A DNA stretch of 64,000 bases. Origin: JAFGOG01 sp034429215 (GTDB lineage Bacteria > Chloroflexota > Anaerolineae > JAAYZQ01). The stretch covers positions 1-64,000 of the forward strand of contig DAOUGI010000125.1 of assembly GCA_034429215.1 (NCBI GenBank). The letters are read 5' to 3'. Positions 8,503 to 17,224 of this stretch are shown in pieces. Each line of letters begins with the position of its first letter. Position 1 is the stretch's first letter. The notes beneath the pieces were generated by a model. That model was not told the DNA's origin and did not search any database. It saw only the letters and a list, made by a program, of their open reading frames with translations. The translations under genes and the position numbers were made by a program.

Positions 8503-9039
8503 ATGAATACAAGCACCGGAACAGATCAAGCCGCTGAACTGATTGAAGAGGGCATCGCTGCCCTGATATCTGGCCGCAAGGCACAGGCCAGGCTGCTGCT
8601 GGGACAGGCGCTGGAGGCAGATCCACACTCAGAAAAAGGGTGGCTATGGCTCTCAGGAGCCGTAGAAACCGACGAGGAAAGGCGATTTTGCCTCAGACAG
8701 GTGCTGTCTATCAACGAATGGAATCCTGCGGCGCAAAAAGGGTTGAGAGAAATGGGACCAGGGTTTGCGCGATCTCCCATTCCACCATCCGCCACTATGG
8801 CGAGACCAGAACCACTCGCCATTGCTGCGGAACCCGAGCTGCCCACTACCACGGAACCAGAACCACCCACCGGCGGAGCACCTGCATGGTCTGAGTGGAG
8901 GCAAGAAGCGGATTCAACTGCAGCCACAGAAAGCCCCGTACCAAAGACCTGGCTTATCGTGGCAGCCATCTTGGCCGCAGGTATTATCGTAGGGCTTGCA
9001 TTGTTGTTTGTCATTAACACAGGTATCTTGGGAAAATGA
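8503..9039 (+). CDS. TPR-like protein with C-terminal membrane anchor
   Basis: The 178-residue protein starts at ATG 8503, just after the hdrA stop. Residues 8-80 form a TPR-like helical pair (AAELIEEGIAALISGRKAQA, GWLWLSGAV) of a kind common in Chloroflexota proteins. This is followed by a low-complexity Pro/Glu/Thr region and one hydrophobic segment near residues 147-170 (WLIVAAILAAGIIVGLALLF). It is probably a cytoplasmic TPR domain tethered to the membrane. It sits between hdrA and etfB in the same direction, so it could be a scaffold placing the soluble redox complex near the membrane. That role is inferred only from position. Codon use around the middle is less GC-rich than in its neighbours. 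Confidence 0.75.
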   Translation: MNTSTGTDQAAELIEEGIAALISGRKAQARLLLGQALEADPHSEKGWLWLSGAVETDEERRFCLRQVLSINEWNPAAQKGLREMGPGFARSPIPPSATMARPEPLAIAAEPELPTTTEPEPPTGGAPAWSEWRQEADSTAATESPVPKTWLIVAAILAAGIIVGLALLFVINTGILGK

Positions 9040-9085
9040 CAGGCTCGATGCAGGATGTTCATAGATTCTATGTCGAGGAGGGAGT

Positions 9086-9874
9086 ATGAACTCAATCGTC
9101 TGTCTGAAAGAGGTACCGGACACCGAAACGCGCATTGAGGTCCGGAACGGCGCGATCATCGAAGAGGGGATCCAGTATGTGGTCAACCCCTACGACGAGT
9201 TCGCCCTGGAGGAGGCGCTCAAGTGGCAGGAGACGTTCGGCGGCAAGGTGACCCTGGTCAGCCTGGGGCCGGAGCGGGCGCGTGAGAGCATCCTCAAAGG
9301 CCTGGCCATGGGCGCCGACGAGGTCTATCACCTGGCCGAAGACGCCTTCCAGGGCGGCGACGCCTACGCCACGGCCAAAGCGCTGGCCGCGGCCATCGCC
9401 AAGCTGGGCGAGTACGACGCCATCTTTTGCGGGCGGCAAGCCGTCGACGACGACAACGCCGCCGTTGGCGCCATGCTGGCCGAGATGCTCAACCTGCCCC
9501 ACGTTTCGATGATCACCAAGCTAGAGATCGCCGAGGACGCCAAATCAGCGCAGGCTGAGCGGGAGGTCGAAGGTGGCAAGGAGGTGATCCACACCTCGTT
9601 GCCGGCGGTCTTTACCGCGCAAAAAGGGCTCAACGAGCCCCGTTACCCGTCGTTCAAGGGCATCCGCATGGCGCGCACCAAACCGTTCAACACCTGGAGC
9701 GTAGCCGACCTGGGCCTGGACCCCGGCAGCGTCGGCGCAGCCGGCGCCCTGCTGGAAGTGGTGGACATCATGCCGCCGCCTGAACGCCCGGCGGGCCGCG
9801 TCATCCCCGGCGAGCCGGCCGACGCAGCCAAAGAGGTGGTCCGGCTGCTGCGCGAAGAAGCAAAGGTCATCTAG
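9086..9874 (+). CDS. etfB: Electron transfer flavoprotein beta subunit
   Basis: This 262-residue protein has normal EtfB length and features: the N-terminal CLKEVPDTE, the nucleotide-binding GRQAVDDDNAAVG segment (residues 113-125), and the EtfB signature region around GLNEPRYPSFKGIRMARTKP. EtfAB carries electrons between acyl-CoA dehydrogenases and another oxidoreductase; some members bifurcate with NADH. GAGGGAGT six bases upstream fixes the start. EtfA follows after 10 bases. Its place directly downstream of hdrA suggests that the Hdr complex exchanges electrons with fatty-acid or acyl-CoA oxidation through this Etf. I cannot tell from motifs alone whether it is of the bifurcating class. 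Confidence 0.96.
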   Translation: MNSIVCLKEVPDTETRIEVRNGAIIEEGIQYVVNPYDEFALEEALKWQETFGGKVTLVSLGPERARESILKGLAMGADEVYHLAEDAFQGGDAYATAKALAAAIAKLGEYDAIFCGRQAVDDDNAAVGAMLAEMLNLPHVSMITKLEIAEDAKSAQAEREVEGGKEVIHTSLPAVFTAQKGLNEPRYPSFKGIRMARTKPFNTWSVADLGLDPGSVGAAGALLEVVDIMPPPERPAGRVIPGEPADAAKEVVRLLREEAKVI

Positions 9875-9884
9875 GAGGCGAACG

Positions 9885-10862
9885 ATGGGCAATATCCTGG
9901 TTTTTGCAGAACAGCGGGACGGCGTCCTGAAAAAGGTCGCCTTTGAGATGTTGGGACTGGGCAGCCAACTGGCCGCCGGCCTGGGCGGCACCGTCGAGGC
10001 GGCGCTGCTGGGCTCGGGGCTGGGCGACCTGCCCGACACACTGGCCCAGTACGGCGCGGCCAAGGTCTATGTCGCCGACGACCCAGCCCTGGCCAAATAT
10101 TCCGGCGAGGGCTATACCAATACGCTGGCCGCCCTCATCGGCAAGATCCAACCGGCGGTCGTCCTGGTCGGCGCCACCTTCATGGGCAAGGACCTGGCGC
10201 CCCGCCTGGCCGCGCGGCTGGGGGTCGGCCTGGCCGCCGATTGCATCGCCTTTGCCGTCGACGGCGGCAACCTGGTGGCCACGCGCCCCATCTTTGCCGG
10301 CAAGGCATTGTCAAAGGTCAAGCTGCTCCGCACGCCGCAGATGGCGACGGTGCGGCCCAATGTGCTGCCGGCTCCCCAGCCCGATGCGGGCAAGAAGGCG
10401 GTAGTAGAGCCGATAGCCGCCGACGCGAGCACCGTCCGGGCCAAGGTCGTGGACGTGGTCTCTGCCGGCAAGGGTGAGGTCGACGTCGCCGAAGCCGAGA
10501 CGATCGTCTCGGGCGGGCGCGGCGTGGCCGGCCCCGACGGCTTTGCCCCGATCCGCAGCCTGGCCAAGACGCTCGGGGCCGCGGTCGGCGCATCGCGCGC
10601 CGCGGTCGACGCCGGCTGGATCGAGCATTCGCACCAGGTCGGCCAGACCGGCAAGACGGTGACCCCCACCCTGTACATCGCCTGTGGCATCTCCGGGGCC
10701 ATCCAGCACCTGGCCGGGATGCGCACCTCCAAGGTGATCGTCGCCGTCAACAAGGACCCCGAGGCACCGATCTTAAAGGTGGCGAGCTACGGCATCGTCG
10801 GCGACCTGTTCACGGTCGTGCCGCTCCTGGAAAAGGAGATCAAGGCGCTGCTGGCCGAATAG
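9885..10862 (+). CDS. etfA: Electron transfer flavoprotein alpha subunit
   Basis: This 325-residue protein has the C-terminal FAD-binding domain typical of EtfA: GGRGVAGPDGF, then VGQTGKTVTPTLYIACGISG, NKDPEAPI and ASYGIVGDLF. The N-terminal part pairs with EtfB. AGGAGGCGAACG precedes the start. It is the last gene of the redox operon; a strong hairpin and T-run begin 16 bases after the stop. The order EtfB-EtfA after HdrABC-type genes is found in anaerobes that couple acyl-CoA oxidation to Hdr-type enzymes. The Etf-linked dehydrogenase itself is not in the window. Confidence 0.96.
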   Translation: MGNILVFAEQRDGVLKKVAFEMLGLGSQLAAGLGGTVEAALLGSGLGDLPDTLAQYGAAKVYVADDPALAKYSGEGYTNTLAALIGKIQPAVVLVGATFMGKDLAPRLAARLGVGLAADCIAFAVDGGNLVATRPIFAGKALSKVKLLRTPQMATVRPNVLPAPQPDAGKKAVVEPIAADASTVRAKVVDVVSAGKGEVDVAEAETIVSGGRGVAGPDGFAPIRSLAKTLGAAVGASRAAVDAGWIEHSHQVGQTGKTVTPTLYIACGISGAIQHLAGMRTSKVIVAVNKDPEAPILKVASYGIVGDLFTVVPLLEKEIKALLAE

Positions 10863-10877
10863 AAACAGCGAATCGAG

Positions 10878-10919
10878 AAAAAGACTTCGATGTTTCCAGA
10901 ACATCGAAGTCTTTTTTTC
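10878..10919. terminator. Bidirectional intrinsic terminator after etfA
   Basis: A perfect 17-bp inverted repeat (10878-10894 with 10900-10916) has a 5-base loop. It is followed on the plus strand by a run of T to 10918. The A-run at 10878-10882 gives a T-run on the minus strand. It therefore closes both the hdr/etf operon and the convergent HIT gene. Confidence 0.93.
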
Positions 10920-10945
10920 TATTGAGCTTGAGGCCTTGATCCCCC

Positions 10946-11413
10946 TCAGCTTGAGTCTGGCATAGACAGGAGAATGCTCTGAACCCTGGCCGCAATCTCG
11001 TTCATCCTGTCTTCACTTACCCGTTCTTCCTCAGGCACACCCAGGTAGCCGAACACTCTCACGCTGCGACGGTCTTCCGGTTGATCCGCCATACGGGGCA
11101 CGATGTGAAAGTGGACATGAGGATGGTCTTCATGCTCGGCGAATTGAATCACATAAGTCTTGATACAACCGGTGACCTCTCTGAGGGCTATCGAAGCTCG
11201 GCGCACCAACCTCCCCAGCTCTATCGCCTCGTCATCGGTAAGCTCGTCAATTGCTTCGACATGCCGCCGCGCCACCAACACCAGCCATCCGGGGAGCGCG
11301 GTATTGTAGCTGTGCACCAGATCCCAGAATTGGGCTCGCCGTATGCAGTCCCACAGTGGGACGTCGCCAGCGTCGCGCCGGTTGACAAGCTCACAGGTCA
11401 TACACCGTTTCAT
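10946..11413 (-). CDS. HIT family nucleotide hydrolase/transferase
   Basis: This 155-residue protein has the histidine-triad motif HPHVHFHIVPR about residue 98 and the upstream HIT-domain features (LPGWLVLVARRHVEAIDEL, split here as LPGWLVLVARRH and VEAIDEL). HIT proteins hydrolyse or transfer nucleotidyl groups from adenosine-5'-monophosphate derivatives such as AMP-lysine or Ap4A. Two N-terminal cysteines (CMTC) may bind zinc. AGGAGG lies 11 bases before the ATG. It is 22 bases downstream of the histidine phosphatase gene on the same strand, so the two are probably co-transcribed. The substrate is not predictable. Confidence 0.9.
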   Translation of the reverse strand: MKRCMTCELVNRRDAGDVPLWDCIRRAQFWDLVHSYNTALPGWLVLVARRHVEAIDELTDDEAIELGRLVRRASIALREVTGCIKTYVIQFAEHEDHPHVHFHIVPRMADQPEDRRSVRVFGYLGVPEEERVSEDRMNEIAARVQSILLSMPDSS

Positions 11414-11435
11414 GGTATGTCCAGTCCTCCTATCT

Positions 11436-12071
11436 TTATCCGGCCGCCCGAAATGCGCTGCCGTTCAGGTGGCAGGTACAGTTCAGCAGGGCAAGGCGGA
11501 CCCCGCGCGGGCCGAGATCGACGATGCTGAGCGAGGTATTGTCAAAGCGGAAGGGCAACGGCCGGCGGGGAGTTAGGTGCAAGAAGTGAGCCAGGATCAT
11601 GTTCAGGCTGCCGCCGTGGGAAACCACAGCCACCGTTTCGTCCTGCTGATGGCTCGACGCGATGCCGGCTGCCATGGAGGACAGCCGCTCTTGAAAAGCA
11701 GCGAGACCCTCTTCGCCGGGGATGACCACGGGCTCTTTGTCCTGGTGCATGCTGCGCCATATCTCTGGGTACAGGGTTTCCAGCTCACGCCAGATAACCC
11801 CGCCAAGCACGCCATTGTCGTACTCGCGCAGCCGGGCGTCCAGAGTGACCTGGGTGCCCAGACCGGCGGCCAGGATGCCGGCCGTCTCGGCGGCGCGGCT
11901 CAGGTCGCTGCTGTAGATGACAGTTGGTTTCCATCCCTCGCCCTGCAGACGGGCCAGCAGCGCCCGCGCCTGGTCACGCCCGCGATCGCTGAGAGGCGAG
12001 TCGAATTGGCCCTGCATCCGGCCTTCGGCGTTGCCCACCGATTCGCCGTGACGGATCAGAAGCAGTTTCAC
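11436..12071 (-). CDS. Histidine phosphatase family protein (phosphoglycerate mutase-like)
   Basis: The RHGES motif near the N-terminus, with the phospho-acceptor histidine, LSDRGRDQA, and a second histidine in VVSHGGSLNMIL identify the histidine phosphatase superfamily. Length is about 211 residues, like CobC, GpmB and SixA-type phosphatases. I chose GTG at 12071 because GGGAGGAG lies just upstream of it and it leaves the family's usual N-terminus (KLLLIRHGES). An ATG at 12101 would add ten residues that overlap this ribosome-binding site. The small-molecule substrate cannot be deduced. The HIT gene follows on the same strand. Confidence 0.9.
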   Translation of the reverse strand: MKLLLIRHGESVGNAEGRMQGQFDSPLSDRGRDQARALLARLQGEGWKPTVIYSSDLSRAAETAGILAAGLGTQVTLDARLREYDNGVLGGVIWRELETLYPEIWRSMHQDKEPVVIPGEEGLAAFQERLSSMAAGIASSHQQDETVAVVSHGGSLNMILAHFLHLTPRRPLPFRFDNTSLSIVDLGPRGVRLALLNCTCHLNGSAFRAAG

Positions 12072-12172
12072 AGGCTCCTCCCACTTGTGTTGGTCGTACA
12101 TCCTTGGCCGGCGCCGTCGCCGGTATGGTCAGCTGCCCTGAACTCTATCAAGAAACCTCTGCCCAAGAGCTT

Positions 12173-13675
12173 CTAGCCCAAACGAAAGGTCATGGCTGCC
12201 AGCGATAACGGCGGCAGCTCGATCTCGGCCCGGCCGGCCGCGATTCGCACATCCTCGACGGGCCGTGGCTTGACCAGGTCGGGCTGCTCGAACGAGTTGG
12301 CCGCCTTTGGGCCCGGCCCGGTGAGCAGCTCGCCGCTGACCAGCGCGGCAATGCCCCGGTCGGCCAGATCCACCCGGACCAAGGCAGGCTCATCGAGGCT
12401 GCGGTTGACCGCAAAAACGTGCAGCTCGCCGCCGGCCAGGATGGCGCTGGCGTCGATAAAGCTCACCCTGCCGTTCGTCGCCCCTTCGTAAGCCGGGCCA
12501 GTTACTGCCGGTTGGAGTGAGACCCCTTCGCGCCGCCGTGAGATCATCTCGAAGGGGTAAAAGATCGACTGGATCAGCAGCTCATCACCACGCGTCAGGA
12601 TCGGCGCAATGATGTTAACAATCTGGGCGATGTTGGCGATCTTGACCACGTCGGCGTGCCGGATAAAGCTGTTCAGAAAACCGGCTACGACGAGCGCATC
12701 TTCCAGGTTGTACACCTCTTCGATCAAGTGCGGCGCGAACCGGCCTTCACCGTCCATCTGCATATTCTTGTACCAGACGTTCCACTCGTCGAAGCAGAGG
12801 TAGGCGCGGTGCTTGCCGCCCGGCGATGGGCGGCGCGTCCTGGCCTGCACGAACCGGCAGGCGGCGTCCATCTCTTCGATCTGGCGGTCGACCGAGTTGG
12901 TGATGGCCAAAAAGTCGGGCGTGTCGCCGGCGTGATTGCCCACGTAGCGGTGCAGGCTGATGTAATCGGCCAGATCGCCCACATATTCCAGCACCTGCCG
13001 GTCCCAGTCCATGTAGGTGTCCATGCCCACGCCGCACGAGCCGCACACCACCAGCTCGATCGACCGGTCGACGTCTTTCATCATCTTGGCCGCCTGCTGG
13101 GCGCGAACGGCATATTGGTCGGCCGGGACGTGTCCCAACTGCCAGGGGCCGTCCATCTCGTTGCCCAGGCACCACAGCTTGACCGCGTGCGGCTGGGCGC
13201 TACCGTTGGCAGCCCGCATATCGGCGTACCGCGTCCCGCCGGGGCAGTTGCAGTACTCCACCCAGTTGCGCGCCTCCTCGGGCGTGCCTGTGCCGAGGTT
13301 CACGGTGAGCATCGGCGTCCAGCCCATCTTGCGGCACAGCCCGATATACTCGTCGGTGCCAAAGCTGTTCGGCTCGAGGCTCTGCCAGGCCAGCTCGCGG
13401 AGGGTGGGCCGCTGCTCGCGCGGGCCTACGCCGTCCAGCCAGTGATAGCCTGACGCAAAGTTGCCGCCGGGATAGCGCATGGCGGTCATCTTGAGCCGGC
13501 GCAGGGCGTCCATCACGTCCACGCGAAAGCCATCTTTGTCGGCGTGGGCGCTATTGGGATCGTACACGCCCTGGTAGACGGCGCGCCCCATGTGCTCCAA
13601 AAAGCCTCCAAACAGGCGCGGATCAACGGCGCCGATCTGGAACCTGGTGTGAAGGGTTATAGTGGTTGCATCCAT
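12173..13675 (-). CDS. abfA: Alpha-N-arabinofuranosidase, glycoside hydrolase family 51
   Basis: At 500 residues it matches intracellular GH51 enzymes. The N-terminal RLFGGFLEHMGRAVYQGVYD, the acid/base glutamate E173 in CLGNEMDG and the nucleophile E297 in CFDEWNVW are all present, followed by the C-terminal beta-sandwich domain ending LAAMTFRLG. It has no signal peptide, so it probably removes terminal L-arabinofuranose from imported oligosaccharides. No transporter or other sugar gene is adjacent, so its regulation is not evident here. The start at ATG 13675 is the only one giving the full GH51 N-terminus. Confidence 0.95.
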   Translation of the reverse strand: MDATTITLHTRFQIGAVDPRLFGGFLEHMGRAVYQGVYDPNSAHADKDGFRVDVMDALRRLKMTAMRYPGGNFASGYHWLDGVGPREQRPTLRELAWQSLEPNSFGTDEYIGLCRKMGWTPMLTVNLGTGTPEEARNWVEYCNCPGGTRYADMRAANGSAQPHAVKLWCLGNEMDGPWQLGHVPADQYAVRAQQAAKMMKDVDRSIELVVCGSCGVGMDTYMDWDRQVLEYVGDLADYISLHRYVGNHAGDTPDFLAITNSVDRQIEEMDAACRFVQARTRRPSPGGKHRAYLCFDEWNVWYKNMQMDGEGRFAPHLIEEVYNLEDALVVAGFLNSFIRHADVVKIANIAQIVNIIAPILTRGDELLIQSIFYPFEMISRRREGVSLQPAVTGPAYEGATNGRVSFIDASAILAGGELHVFAVNRSLDEPALVRVDLADRGIAALVSGELLTGPGPKAANSFEQPDLVKPRPVEDVRIAAGRAEIELPPLSLAAMTFRLG

Positions 13676-13732
13676 CGCTTTTGGTGGAACCTTTCTTGGA
13701 CAAACTATACATCAAATGGCGCCCCGGAGTTT

Positions 13733-14473
13733 TCACCATTGAACCGCATAGATTTCCAGATGCATCTTGGCCCATTCTATACCATTTCTCACTTCTTTTG
13801 GCCAAGGGAGCAAACGCTCTCCGTCGAGGTGGTTCTTTTGAATATACTTTGCAAACATGGCGATGATGGCTGCCGAATCCTGCTCTGCCCACTTCTGCCA
13901 GGTATCCATTCCCATCTCATAGTAGATCTTGGCCCGAATGTGCCGCAGGTTCTTGCCCGTGCGACAATAATCACACAGCTTGACGACCTCATCGGCTGTG
14001 GCGATATCCATGTTGGCTCCAGAGGCCAGCTCCTCTCGCTGTGAAGGCGTCTGCCCTGCCGATATTACCGCCAATTGATCGGCCAGGCCAATTCGGGAAA
14101 AGGCATCCAGGCGATCCTGTTTGCCCCGGAACTGCTGAATCTCGTCCAGAGAGACCGATTTGGGAAGCCACAGCTCGATATCGTGATTCAGGATGCGAAG
14201 CGTCTCTTTTGGTATGCCCGTTTGTTCGCTCAGCTTCTTGGAGCGTGACGGAGTTTTTGTCGCCCGCAAGAGATCGCTGAATTTGAGGGCGCCATTTTCC
14301 GCCAATATCGGCATCGCCCTCCTGATTTCCGCCAGATGCTCATCCCGCCCCCAGTATATGATCCCCAAAGAGGTGGTCGTTCCATCGGGAAAGGTTATCG
14401 GCTTGTTGAGCCTCTGATAGAACTCGACCAACCTGTCGACGGGTAAATCATAGGCATCGAATATTGCACTCAT
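13733..14473 (-). CDS. Uncharacterised protein with helix-hairpin-helix-like segments
   Basis: I do not recognise a function. The 246-residue protein starts at ATG 14473, preceded by GGGGAAT with good spacing. Two segments, ETLRILNHDIELWLPKSVS and LCDYCRTGKNLRHIRAKIYY, look like short helix-hairpin-helix pairs, as in DUF4332-type proteins. The rest is predicted helical and soluble. Nearby bases are less GC-rich than in the GH51 gene. It lies between GH51 and the DUF4304 gene, with 57 bases to the former and 137 to the latter, so it is probably transcribed alone or with DUF4304. Confidence 0.7.
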   Translation of the reverse strand: MSAIFDAYDLPVDRLVEFYQRLNKPITFPDGTTTSLGIIYWGRDEHLAEIRRAMPILAENGALKFSDLLRATKTPSRSKKLSEQTGIPKETLRILNHDIELWLPKSVSLDEIQQFRGKQDRLDAFSRIGLADQLAVISAGQTPSQREELASGANMDIATADEVVKLCDYCRTGKNLRHIRAKIYYEMGMDTWQKWAEQDSAAIIAMFAKYIQKNHLDGERLLPWPKEVRNGIEWAKMHLEIYAVQW

Positions 14474-14610
14474 TTTGATTCCCCATTTCCAACAGCCCAC
14501 CATCCACCAAACGGAAGCTTTCCGTGCATCTCCTGTCCGGTCCAGATCAAAGCCGGTTCACTTTCCATGGGGCTAGCGCAGACTGACCAGGTTCTACTCG
14601 TGAAGTGAGA

Positions 14611-15108
14611 TCAGAGGCGCGCCGCTCCTGGCACGTCTGCTGGAGCGGCCGGCTGGGTGTCATCGTCCCACGTGCCTGGCACCGGCAGCGGCGAAAAAGG
14701 AAAACCTTGTCTGGCCCTTTCATGCGCTCGGGGCAGGACCAGAGGCAAGGCTGCCAAGGCGGCGGCAATCAACTCCGGGATCGTGTGCATCAGTGTCGAA
14801 TAGCTCTTGTCGCCAAGGTCAAAGTGAGGATTGGCATCCTTGACCAAATCGCCGATTCGACCACAGGCGTGAGCGCAGGACCAAAGACCTTTTCCCGCTT
14901 TGTGCGGTACATCGTGAAAGCCAACAGCGATATTTATATAGAAGCGCCATGGTTCTTCTCTCGAGTTCCAGGAGCTTCCCTGGAAATCTACTATCTCCGT
15001 CCTGTCCCCGTTTTCGCGAACAAAGCGATGCCCTTCTTTGTGAAAACCCAAGGGCTTCATCGTTGTCTTGTGCAGCTCGGTAAAGAACCTGGAGATTAGT
15101 GGCCTCAT
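14611..15108 (-). CDS. DUF4304 domain-containing protein
   Basis: The 165-residue protein starts at ATG 15108, which has GAGGA five to six bases upstream. A longer frame would run into the divergent nfeD gene. Residues 1-90 have the DUF4304 pattern: a basic helix, PLGFHKEGHRFVRENGD, then strands with FQGSSWNSREEPWRFYINIA. The function of this family is unknown. The C-terminal 30 residues are proline/alanine-rich. A TTGACT-17-TATGAT promoter lies 43 bases upstream (15151-15179), back to back with the nfeD promoter. Confidence 0.8.
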   Translation of the reverse strand: MRPLISRFFTELHKTTMKPLGFHKEGHRFVRENGDRTEIVDFQGSSWNSREEPWRFYINIAVGFHDVPHKAGKGLWSCAHACGRIGDLVKDANPHFDLGDKSYSTLMHTIPELIAAALAALPLVLPRAHERARQGFPFSPLPVPGTWDDDTQPAAPADVPGAARL

Positions 15109-15150
15109 TCTGTTCCTCAGGCAGGGCTGAATACTGGACTCCCTGAATAG

Positions 15151-15179
15151 ATCATAGCATGATACCCTTATCAAGTCAA
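15151..15179 (-). promoter_or_regulatory. Sigma-70-type promoter for the DUF4304 gene
   Basis: On the minus strand TTGACT (15179-15174) and TATGAT (15156-15151) are separated by 17 bases. It reads toward the DUF4304 gene at 15108. Confidence 0.75.
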
Positions 15180-15204
15180 CTTGAGCACAAAAGGCAAGAA
15201 GGTG

Positions 15205-15233
15205 TTGCTTTCTGTGCCAGATTGTAGTATCAT
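15205..15233 (+). promoter_or_regulatory. Sigma-70-type promoter for the nfeD gene
   Basis: TTGCTT (15205-15210) and TATCAT (15228-15233) are separated by 17 bases, 37 bases upstream of the nfeD ATG. It is divergent from the DUF4304 promoter. Confidence 0.65.
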
Positions 15234-15270
15234 GTAGGCACATAGAATAGAGCCGAGAAGGGCCGTAGAC

Positions 15271-16575
15271 ATGTCTCAGAATTGGAAACGTTGGGTTGGC
15301 GCTCTGCTGTGGATGGCGATGCTCTTTGGGCCGGCGCTTGGCGCCGTGGCCCAGGAGGCGCGCCACGTCGACGTGCTCCAGATCGAGGGCGCCGTCACGC
15401 CGATCATGATCAGCTACATCGAGCGCGGCATCCGCACCGCTGAGGCCGACGGAGCGGAGGCGTTGATCGTCGAGCTGAATACGCCCGGCGGCCAGATCGA
15501 CCTGATGAGCAAGATCGTCCAGTCGATACTCGACTCTGACGTGCCGGTAGTCGTGTATGTCTATCCCAAGGGCGCCTATGCCGCTTCGGCCGGGACGCTG
15601 ATTACCCTGGCCGGCCACGTCGCCGCCATGGCGCCGGACACAACCATCGGCGCGGCCAGCCCGGTCAGCAGCGAGGGCGAAGACCTAAGCGAAACGATGG
15701 AAACCAAGGTCAAAGAGGACCTAAAGGCCCAAGCTCGGACACTGACCGCACGGCGCGGCGAGCAGGCTGTGGCCTGGGCCGAATCGGCGATCGAGGAGGC
15801 CAAGGCCGCCACGGCCCAGGAGGCCCTGGATCTGGGGGTGATCGATTTCGTTGCCGCCGATCCGGATGAGCTACTCGGCCAGCTCGATGGTTTCAAGGCG
15901 ACCGTCAACGGCCGGGAAGTGGTGCTGCACACGGCCGGCGCGCAGATCACAGATCTGCCGATGACGGCCGTCGAGCAGCTCCTGCACATCGTCACGAATC
16001 CGACGATCGCTTTCATTCTGTTGACGATCGGCCTCAACGCCATCCTGTTCGAGCTGTCCAGCCCGGGCGGCTATGCGGCCGGCATCGTCGGTGTGATCTG
16101 TCTGCTGCTGGCCTTTTATTCCCTGGGGGTGCTGCCGGTGAACTATACCGGGCTGATCTTTATCGCCCTGGCCTTTGTGCTCTTTGTGGTGGATATCAAA
16201 GCGCCCACCCACGGGGTGCTGACTGCGGGTGGGATCGCTTCGCTCATCGCCGGGGCGCTGATCCTGTTCAACTCACCCCTCTACCGCGTGTCGCTGACCG
16301 TGGTGGTGGCGGTGGCCGCGACCACCGGCCTGTTCTTTGCCTTTGCCATCGCCAAAGTGGTCCGCGCCCAGACGTGGCCGGTAGCCACCGGCCGCGAGGG
16401 GTTGATCGGCCGCCTGGCCGAGGCGCGCACGCCGCTCGATCCCGACGGCAGCGTCTTTGTCTGGGGCGAGCTCTGGCGTGCTACGGCAGTCGATGGCCCC
16501 ATTGACCAAGGGGAACAGGTGGAGGTCGTGGCCGTGGAAGGGCTCCGGATGACAGTCAAAAGGGCCCCCAAATAG
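15271..16575 (+). CDS. NfeD family membrane-bound serine protease (ClpP-class)
   Basis: The 434-residue protein has a signal peptide (residues 1-28) and a ClpP-like protease domain with PGGQIDL and the nucleophile S106 in AYAASAGT; a lysine (K146 or K148) is placed to form the Ser-Lys dyad. Four to five membrane segments follow (residues 225-370) and then a C-terminal NfeD OB-fold (GREGLIGRLAEA to the end). This is the long form of NfeD, which usually works with an SPFH/stomatin protein in membrane quality control. No stomatin gene is adjacent here. GAGAAGGGCC lies before the ATG. It is convergent with tdk. Confidence 0.94.
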   Translation: MSQNWKRWVGALLWMAMLFGPALGAVAQEARHVDVLQIEGAVTPIMISYIERGIRTAEADGAEALIVELNTPGGQIDLMSKIVQSILDSDVPVVVYVYPKGAYAASAGTLITLAGHVAAMAPDTTIGAASPVSSEGEDLSETMETKVKEDLKAQARTLTARRGEQAVAWAESAIEEAKAATAQEALDLGVIDFVAADPDELLGQLDGFKATVNGREVVLHTAGAQITDLPMTAVEQLLHIVTNPTIAFILLTIGLNAILFELSSPGGYAAGIVGVICLLLAFYSLGVLPVNYTGLIFIALAFVLFVVDIKAPTHGVLTAGGIASLIAGALILFNSPLYRVSLTVVVAVAATTGLFFAFAIAKVVRAQTWPVATGREGLIGRLAEARTPLDPDGSVFVWGELWRATAVDGPIDQGEQVEVVAVEGLRMTVKRAPK

Positions 16576-16616
16576 GAGCCCTTCTGACAGGCGACTTTCG
16601 AATCAAAACAACGGAT

Positions 16617-17201
16617 CTACCCAGGCTTACCCGGCACCTGGTGGCACGTCCGGCAGCGGGCTTCGTACGATTCGCTGCCGCCGACCAGGATGATCGGCTC
16701 GTCGTAGCCGGCCGGCAGGTCGTTGATCAGGCGCTGAGTGCGGCTGGCCGGCGCCCCGCACACCACACAGATCGCCTGCAGCTTGGTCACTTCTTCGGCT
16801 TCGGCCATCAGCAGCGGCATGGGGCCAAACGGCTCACCCTTGAAATCCATGTCCAGGCCGGCGGCGATGACGCGCAATCCACGCTGGGCCAGATCTCGGC
16901 AAACATCCGACAGCTCCCAGTCAAAGAACTGGGCCTCGTCTACGGCCACAACGTTCGTATCAGGCTCCAGGCGATCCAGGATCTCGCGGGCATGGGCCAC
17001 CGGTATGGCCTCCCAGGCCAGGCCGTCGTGAGACGAAACCTTTTCGACCTGGTAACGGATGTCTATTTGCGGCTTGAAGACCTGGACCTTTTGCTTGGCG
17101 ATCCGGGCGCGGCGAACGCGGCGGATCAGCTCCTCTGTCTTGCCGCTGAACATGCTGCCGCATACTACCTCGATCCAGCCTCCGTTGTAGCTATGGCGCA
17201 T
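16617..17201 (-). CDS. tdk: Thymidine kinase
   Basis: This 194-residue protein is a typical bacterial type II thymidine kinase. It has the P-loop GSMFSGKTEELI, the Walker B-like VVAVDEAQFF with the catalytic glutamate, AAGLDMDFKGEPFGP, and the zinc-binding cysteines CVVCGAPAS and CRTCH. It phosphorylates thymidine for salvage. The start at ATG 17201 has GGGAGG eight bases upstream. It lies downstream of rpmE on the same strand, separated by an intrinsic hairpin, a frequent rpmE-tdk arrangement. Confidence 0.96.
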   Translation of the reverse strand: MRHSYNGGWIEVVCGSMFSGKTEELIRRVRRARIAKQKVQVFKPQIDIRYQVEKVSSHDGLAWEAIPVAHAREILDRLEPDTNVVAVDEAQFFDWELSDVCRDLAQRGLRVIAAGLDMDFKGEPFGPMPLLMAEAEEVTKLQAICVVCGAPASRTQRLINDLPAGYDEPIILVGGSESYEARCRTCHQVPGKPG

Positions 17202-17224
17202 CGGTATCACCCTCCCAAAATTAA

